Source: Paenibacillus mesophilus
Lineage (GTDB): Bacteria; Bacillota; Bacilli; Paenibacillales; NBRC-103111
Assembly: GCF_005938385.1 (NCBI RefSeq)
Contig: NZ_VCRA01000014.1
Span: 62,001 to 126,000, forward strand
Reading direction: 5' to 3'
Length of the DNA: 64,000 nt
Position numbers and translations under genes: made by a program. Below the pieces are notes generated by a model that did not search any database, had not been told where the DNA came from, and worked only from the letters and a program-made list of their open reading frames with translations. Shown here in pieces: positions 62,026 through 64,000 of this stretch; the first letter of the stretch is position 1, and every line of letters starts with the position of its first letter.

Positions 62026-62356
62026 TCCGGTACGCGAACTGCTTGAACTGACCGAGCAAATGGCCGGACATGCTGATCATGCGACGGTAGAGCAGTTGGA
62101 GAAGTACATGAAGCGCCGGTATGAACTATTTACCTTATTGGAACTTATGGACGATAAGGAACGTCTCGATCTCATGCGAGCATTTCCCGGTCAATCACTC
62201 CAAGAGTGGGATTCTATCATAGAACGAGCGATGATTCGTTTCAAGAAAGAAGCGCAAGATAAGCTTGTACGTTTTCAGCAAGCCAAGCAGCAGCGGGTAG
62301 GATACGACGGTGCCGCGCTAGATACGAATAGCTTTTTCTTTGATCGGAAGAAATGA
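62018..62356 (+). CDS. fliT: Flagellar protein FliT-like
   Basis: 112 residues, helical, with LLELTEQMAGHADHATVEQL and WDSIIERAMIRFKKEAQDKL. In B. subtilis FliT is a FliD chaperone in the same place. The ATG lies within the end of fliS and has no strong ribosome site, so translation is likely coupled. A strong terminator follows. Sequence is not strongly conserved in this family, hence the lower confidence. Confidence 0.8.
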   Translation: MVNPVRELLELTEQMAGHADHATVEQLEKYMKRRYELFTLLELMDDKERLDLMRAFPGQSLQEWDSIIERAMIRFKKEAQDKLVRFQQAKQQRVGYDGAALDTNSFFFDRKK

Positions 62357-62364
62357 TCGCGTTA

Positions 62365-62400
62365 CAAGACATGCACAGGAGGCATGTCTTGTTTCATTTT
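62365..62400 (+). terminator. Terminator of the fliD-fliS-fliT operon
   Basis: CAAGACATGC and GCATGTCTTG pair over 10 bp around ACAGGAG, followed by TTTCATTTT. Confidence 0.85.
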
Positions 62401-62525
62401 CAGGGTTATTTTTGTATTTCACTTGCAACGATTCTCTAAATCTTGGCCGCTCCGAAGAATTGGGGGTTTTAGAGGTTCATGTCCCGATTTTCCGGTGTAA
62501 CTGCGCAGAGATGGTTGAGCTAACA

Positions 62526-62579
62526 TTGTGCACAACTGAACAACTTGCCTGTGGATAATGTGGATAACCCTGTTAATAA
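62526..62579 (+). promoter_or_regulatory. Cluster of DnaA boxes
   Basis: Two abutting perfect 9-mers TGTGGATAA (62550-62558 and 62559-62567; complement TTATCCACA) are flanked by two one-mismatch copies, TTGTGCACA at 62526 and TGTTAATAA at 62571. They lie far from any dnaA or dnaN gene. Confidence 0.72.
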
Positions 62580-62691
62580 CTAATGAAAACAAGCTTTCAT
62601 AATGTGAGTTTTTTGTAAATAGCCAAATTTTCTCGCAATTCGCTCAAGCAAAAAAATGGCGGATACTGGGACTTTAGATATCGCTTTCACG

Positions 62692-62720
62692 TTGACACGA
62701 AGCGGTCCGGATGGTATAGT
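62692..62720 (+). promoter_or_regulatory. Sigma-A promoter of the cold-shock gene
   Basis: Perfect TTGACA, 17-base spacer, TATAGT. The predicted leader is about 45 bases and has a GGGC/GCCC hairpin near its start (62729-62740). Confidence 0.85.
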
Positions 62721-62771
62721 CAGGATGTGGGCACAGCCCGCAGCTATTTGAAGATGAAGGGAATGTTTTGC

Positions 62772-62969
62772 ATGCAAGGTAAAGTTAAATGGTTTAACGC
62801 AGAGAAAGGCTATGGATTCATCGAGCGCGAAGACGGCGGAGACGTATTCGTACATTTCTCGGCAATCCAATCGGACGGCTTCAAAACCTTGGAAGAAGGC
62901 CAAGCCGTAGAATTCGACATCGTGGAAGGCGCACGCGGACCGCAAGCAGCTAACGTCGTAAAGATATAA
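62772..62969 (+). CDS. Cold-shock protein (CspB/CspC type)
   Basis: 65 residues, single OB fold RNA-binding protein. MQGKVKWFNAEKGYGFIERE contains RNP1 (KGYGFIE), and VFVHFSAIQ is RNP2. ATG 62772 after GAAGGGAATG; the longer frame from 62727 has no ribosome site. It is not present between fliT and hpf in B. subtilis and must have been inserted or moved here. A terminator follows. Which B. subtilis paralogue it matches cannot be decided. Confidence 0.95.
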   Translation: MQGKVKWFNAEKGYGFIEREDGGDVFVHFSAIQSDGFKTLEEGQAVEFDIVEGARGPQAANVVKI

Positions 62970-63014
62970 TCAACCGGCTAACGAGCCGCGATTGAATATA
63001 TACGCTAGCAGCGA

Positions 63015-63047
63015 AGACTCCCCGGGAAACCGGGGTGTCTTTTTTGT
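63015..63047 (+). terminator. Terminator of the cold-shock gene
   Basis: AGACTCCCCGG and CCGGGGTGTCT pair over about 10 bp around GAAA, followed by TTTTTGTTT. Confidence 0.92.
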
Positions 63048-63139
63048 TTGAAATTATGACGTGCCCGAACCTGCTGTTATATAGGTTTATCTTATATTTT
63101 CAGAATATACAAAACATTTTGAATTATTGTAAAGTTTTT

Positions 63140-63168
63140 TTGAAGTGGGCATTTAAATATGATATAAT
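63140..63168 (+). promoter_or_regulatory. Sigma-A promoter of hpf
   Basis: TTGAAG, 17-base spacer, perfect TATAAT, with an A/T-rich upstream region. RNA would start near 63175, giving a leader of about 130 bases. Confidence 0.75.
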
Positions 63169-63174
63169 GATAGT

Positions 63175-63307
63175 AAGAAAAACAGCTGAGGACGACCCCC
63201 GGAAGGGGCGGATACCACGGAGGTTTTTCCCGATAAAGCCCTTCCTCTTTCGCTCCACCTGGCGAAAGGCGAACATGCTTTATCCACATGAAAGGAGCTG
63301 TTGGACA
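63175..63307 (+). promoter_or_regulatory. Structured leader of hpf
   Basis: About 130 bases. Hairpins: CCCC/GGGG around GGAA at 63197-63208 and CTTTCGC/GCGAAAG at 63247-63268. No known riboswitch consensus was recognised. The ribosome site AAAGGAG is at 63291. Confidence 0.45.
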
Positions 63308-63862
63308 ATGAACTTTACCATTCGCGGACAAAACTTGCTGCTCACCGACGCTCTAAAAGACTATGCGGCAAAAAAGATCGGAAGGCTGGAAAGGTACTTC
63401 GAAACTGCTCCCACCTCAGATGCGATCGTCACGTTGAACGTAATTAAAAATATGCAGGCCGTAGAGGTGACGATTCCGCTGCCGGGCGTACTGCTCCGCG
63501 CCGAGGTGCGAAGCGACGATATGTACGCTTCGATCGATTTGGTAACCGAGAAGCTTGAACGTCAAATCCGCAAGCATAAGACGAAGGCCAACCGCAAATT
63601 TCGAAGAGACGGCACCCGCTCATTGTTCAGGGAATCTTATGACGGCTCCACCGCAGTACGTCACCTCGACGAGGAAGACGACGATTTGGAACTGGTGCGC
63701 ACGAAGCGCTTTAATCTAAAGCCGATGGATGTGGAAGAAGCGATCCTCCAAATGAACATGGTCGGCCATAACTTTTTCGTATTCGCCAACTCGGACTCCA
63801 AGGAAGTCAACGTAGTATATAAGAGAAACGACGGCAAATACGGCTTGATCGAACCGAATTAA
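63308..63862 (+). CDS. hpf: Ribosome hibernation promoting factor, long form
   Basis: 184 residues. The N-terminal 110 residues (MNFTIRGQNLLLTDALKDYA, KIGRLERYFE) bind the 30S decoding region, and the C-terminal 60 (VVRTKRFNLKPMDVEEAILQ-type segment, MNMVGHNFFVFANSDSKEVN) dimerise two 30S subunits to make 100S. Long HPF is normal in Firmicutes. ATG 63308 lies ten bases after AAAGGAG; an open frame upstream to 63035 crosses the promoter. In B. subtilis (yvyD) it also follows fliT. Confidence 0.96.
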   Translation: MNFTIRGQNLLLTDALKDYAAKKIGRLERYFETAPTSDAIVTLNVIKNMQAVEVTIPLPGVLLRAEVRSDDMYASIDLVTEKLERQIRKHKTKANRKFRRDGTRSLFRESYDGSTAVRHLDEEDDDLELVRTKRFNLKPMDVEEAILQMNMVGHNFFVFANSDSKEVNVVYKRNDGKYGLIEPN

Positions 63863-63901
63863 CACATATCTGAATCGAAGGCAACTCACATAGCATACCG
63901 A

Positions 63902-63935
63902 AAGCCCGATCCTGAAACGGATAGGGCTTTTTTAC
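63902..63935 (+). terminator. Terminator of hpf
   Basis: AAGCCC-G-ATCC and GGAT-A-GGGCTT pair around TGAAAC, followed by TTTTTT. Confidence 0.9.
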
Positions 63936-63989
63936 GTAGTAAGGAACTGATGCGCTTTTTTTGTAGAAAGCCGTAAGGAGGGTTCGCCA

Positions 63990-64000
63990 ATGGAGAACAA
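63990..64000 (+). CDS. Start of an unidentified gene
   Basis: ATG at 63990 with a strong TAAGGAGGG 13 bases upstream; only the first three codons (MEN) and part of the fourth are visible. In B. subtilis secA follows hpf, but SecA proteins in Bacillales begin differently, so no name is given. Confidence 0.5.

Larger units (their letters stand above)
62401..62771 (+). other. Gene-free region between fliT and the cold-shock gene
   Basis: About 370 bases. It holds a cluster of DnaA-box-like 9-mers (62526-62579) and the promoter of the cold-shock gene (62692). The stretch 62401-62525 shows nothing I can name. Short open frames here lack ribosome sites. Confidence 0.7.

Noticed and set aside
62340..62558. 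Small open frame over the fliT terminator
   Set aside because: Starts inside fliT, runs through the terminator and DnaA boxes, and has no ribosome site.
62526..62579. Chromosomal replication origin
   Set aside because: DnaA boxes are present but there is no dnaA, dnaN, AT-rich unwinding element with DnaA-trios that I could identify, or recF nearby.
1..64000. CRISPR array, insertion sequence, prophage or tRNA
   Set aside because: No regularly spaced repeats, transposase or integrase motifs, or cloverleaf genes were seen anywhere in the window.

Overview
The window is a contiguous stretch of a Firmicutes chromosome, most likely Paenibacillaceae (Paenibacillus or Cohnella-like, mid GC). The evidence is the B. 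subtilis-like order murA-spoIID-spoIIQ-spoIIID-mbl-flhO-flhP-fabZ, the order degS-degU-comFA-comFC-yvyF-flgM-flgN-flgK-flgL-yviE-fliW-csrA-hag-flaG-fliD-fliS-fliT-hpf, endospore genes including a small acid-soluble spore protein, SLH-domain surface proteins with csaB, and AGGAGG-type ribosome binding sites with frequent GTG/TTG starts. Nearly every gene lies on the + strand. I saw no tRNA, rRNA, CRISPR array, transposase or prophage gene.

Region by region. (1) 1-8049: the distal part of a complex I operon (nuoD end, H, I, J, K, L, M, N) with no nuoE, nuoF or nuoG, closed by a strong terminator. (2) 8246-11023: a secreted subtilase with PPC-like repeats and three C-terminal SLH domains. (3) 11102-20245: the envelope and sporulation block DUF1146, murA, spoIID, spoIIQ (sigma-F-type promoter), spoIIID (sigma-E-type promoter), mbl, flhO, flhP, a small membrane protein, a CDP-alcohol phosphatidyltransferase and fabZ. 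Two related families of short palindromes sit here. (4) 20294-43619: phosphoglucomutase and a surface-layer locus (DUF5693 protein, csaB, a TagO-like transferase, a 1798-residue SLH protein, a major S-layer protein with a long leader, and two unrecognised exported proteins), then a SASP, metK and a phosphodiester glycosidase-like protein. (5) 43710-63862: degSU, late competence genes, and the late flagellar cluster ending with a cold-shock gene and hpf.

How the genes fit together. A TagO-like enzyme starts an undecaprenyl-linked wall polymer, CsaB should pyruvylate it, and SLH domains on the subtilase, the 1798-residue protein and the S-layer protein should bind it. In the flagellar part, FlgM, FliW and CsrA form the usual control circuit. 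The flagellin leader carries a hairpin presenting GGA in its loop that matches the selected CsrA consensus. The flagellin is very large (1024 residues) and is followed by an unknown small protein and a FliB-type flagellin lysine methylase that are absent from the B. subtilis order.

The observations I rate highest are: two tandem in-frame translation starts, each with its own Shine-Dalgarno, before the S-layer signal peptide; the CsrA hairpin and the mosaic giant flagellin; two families of short palindromes, one of which twice begins on the last base of a TAG stop codon; a cluster of perfect tandem DnaA boxes upstream of the cold-shock gene; and a SpoIIQ that keeps the full LytM metal-ligand set. 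None of these alone proves a new system. Each is given with a test.
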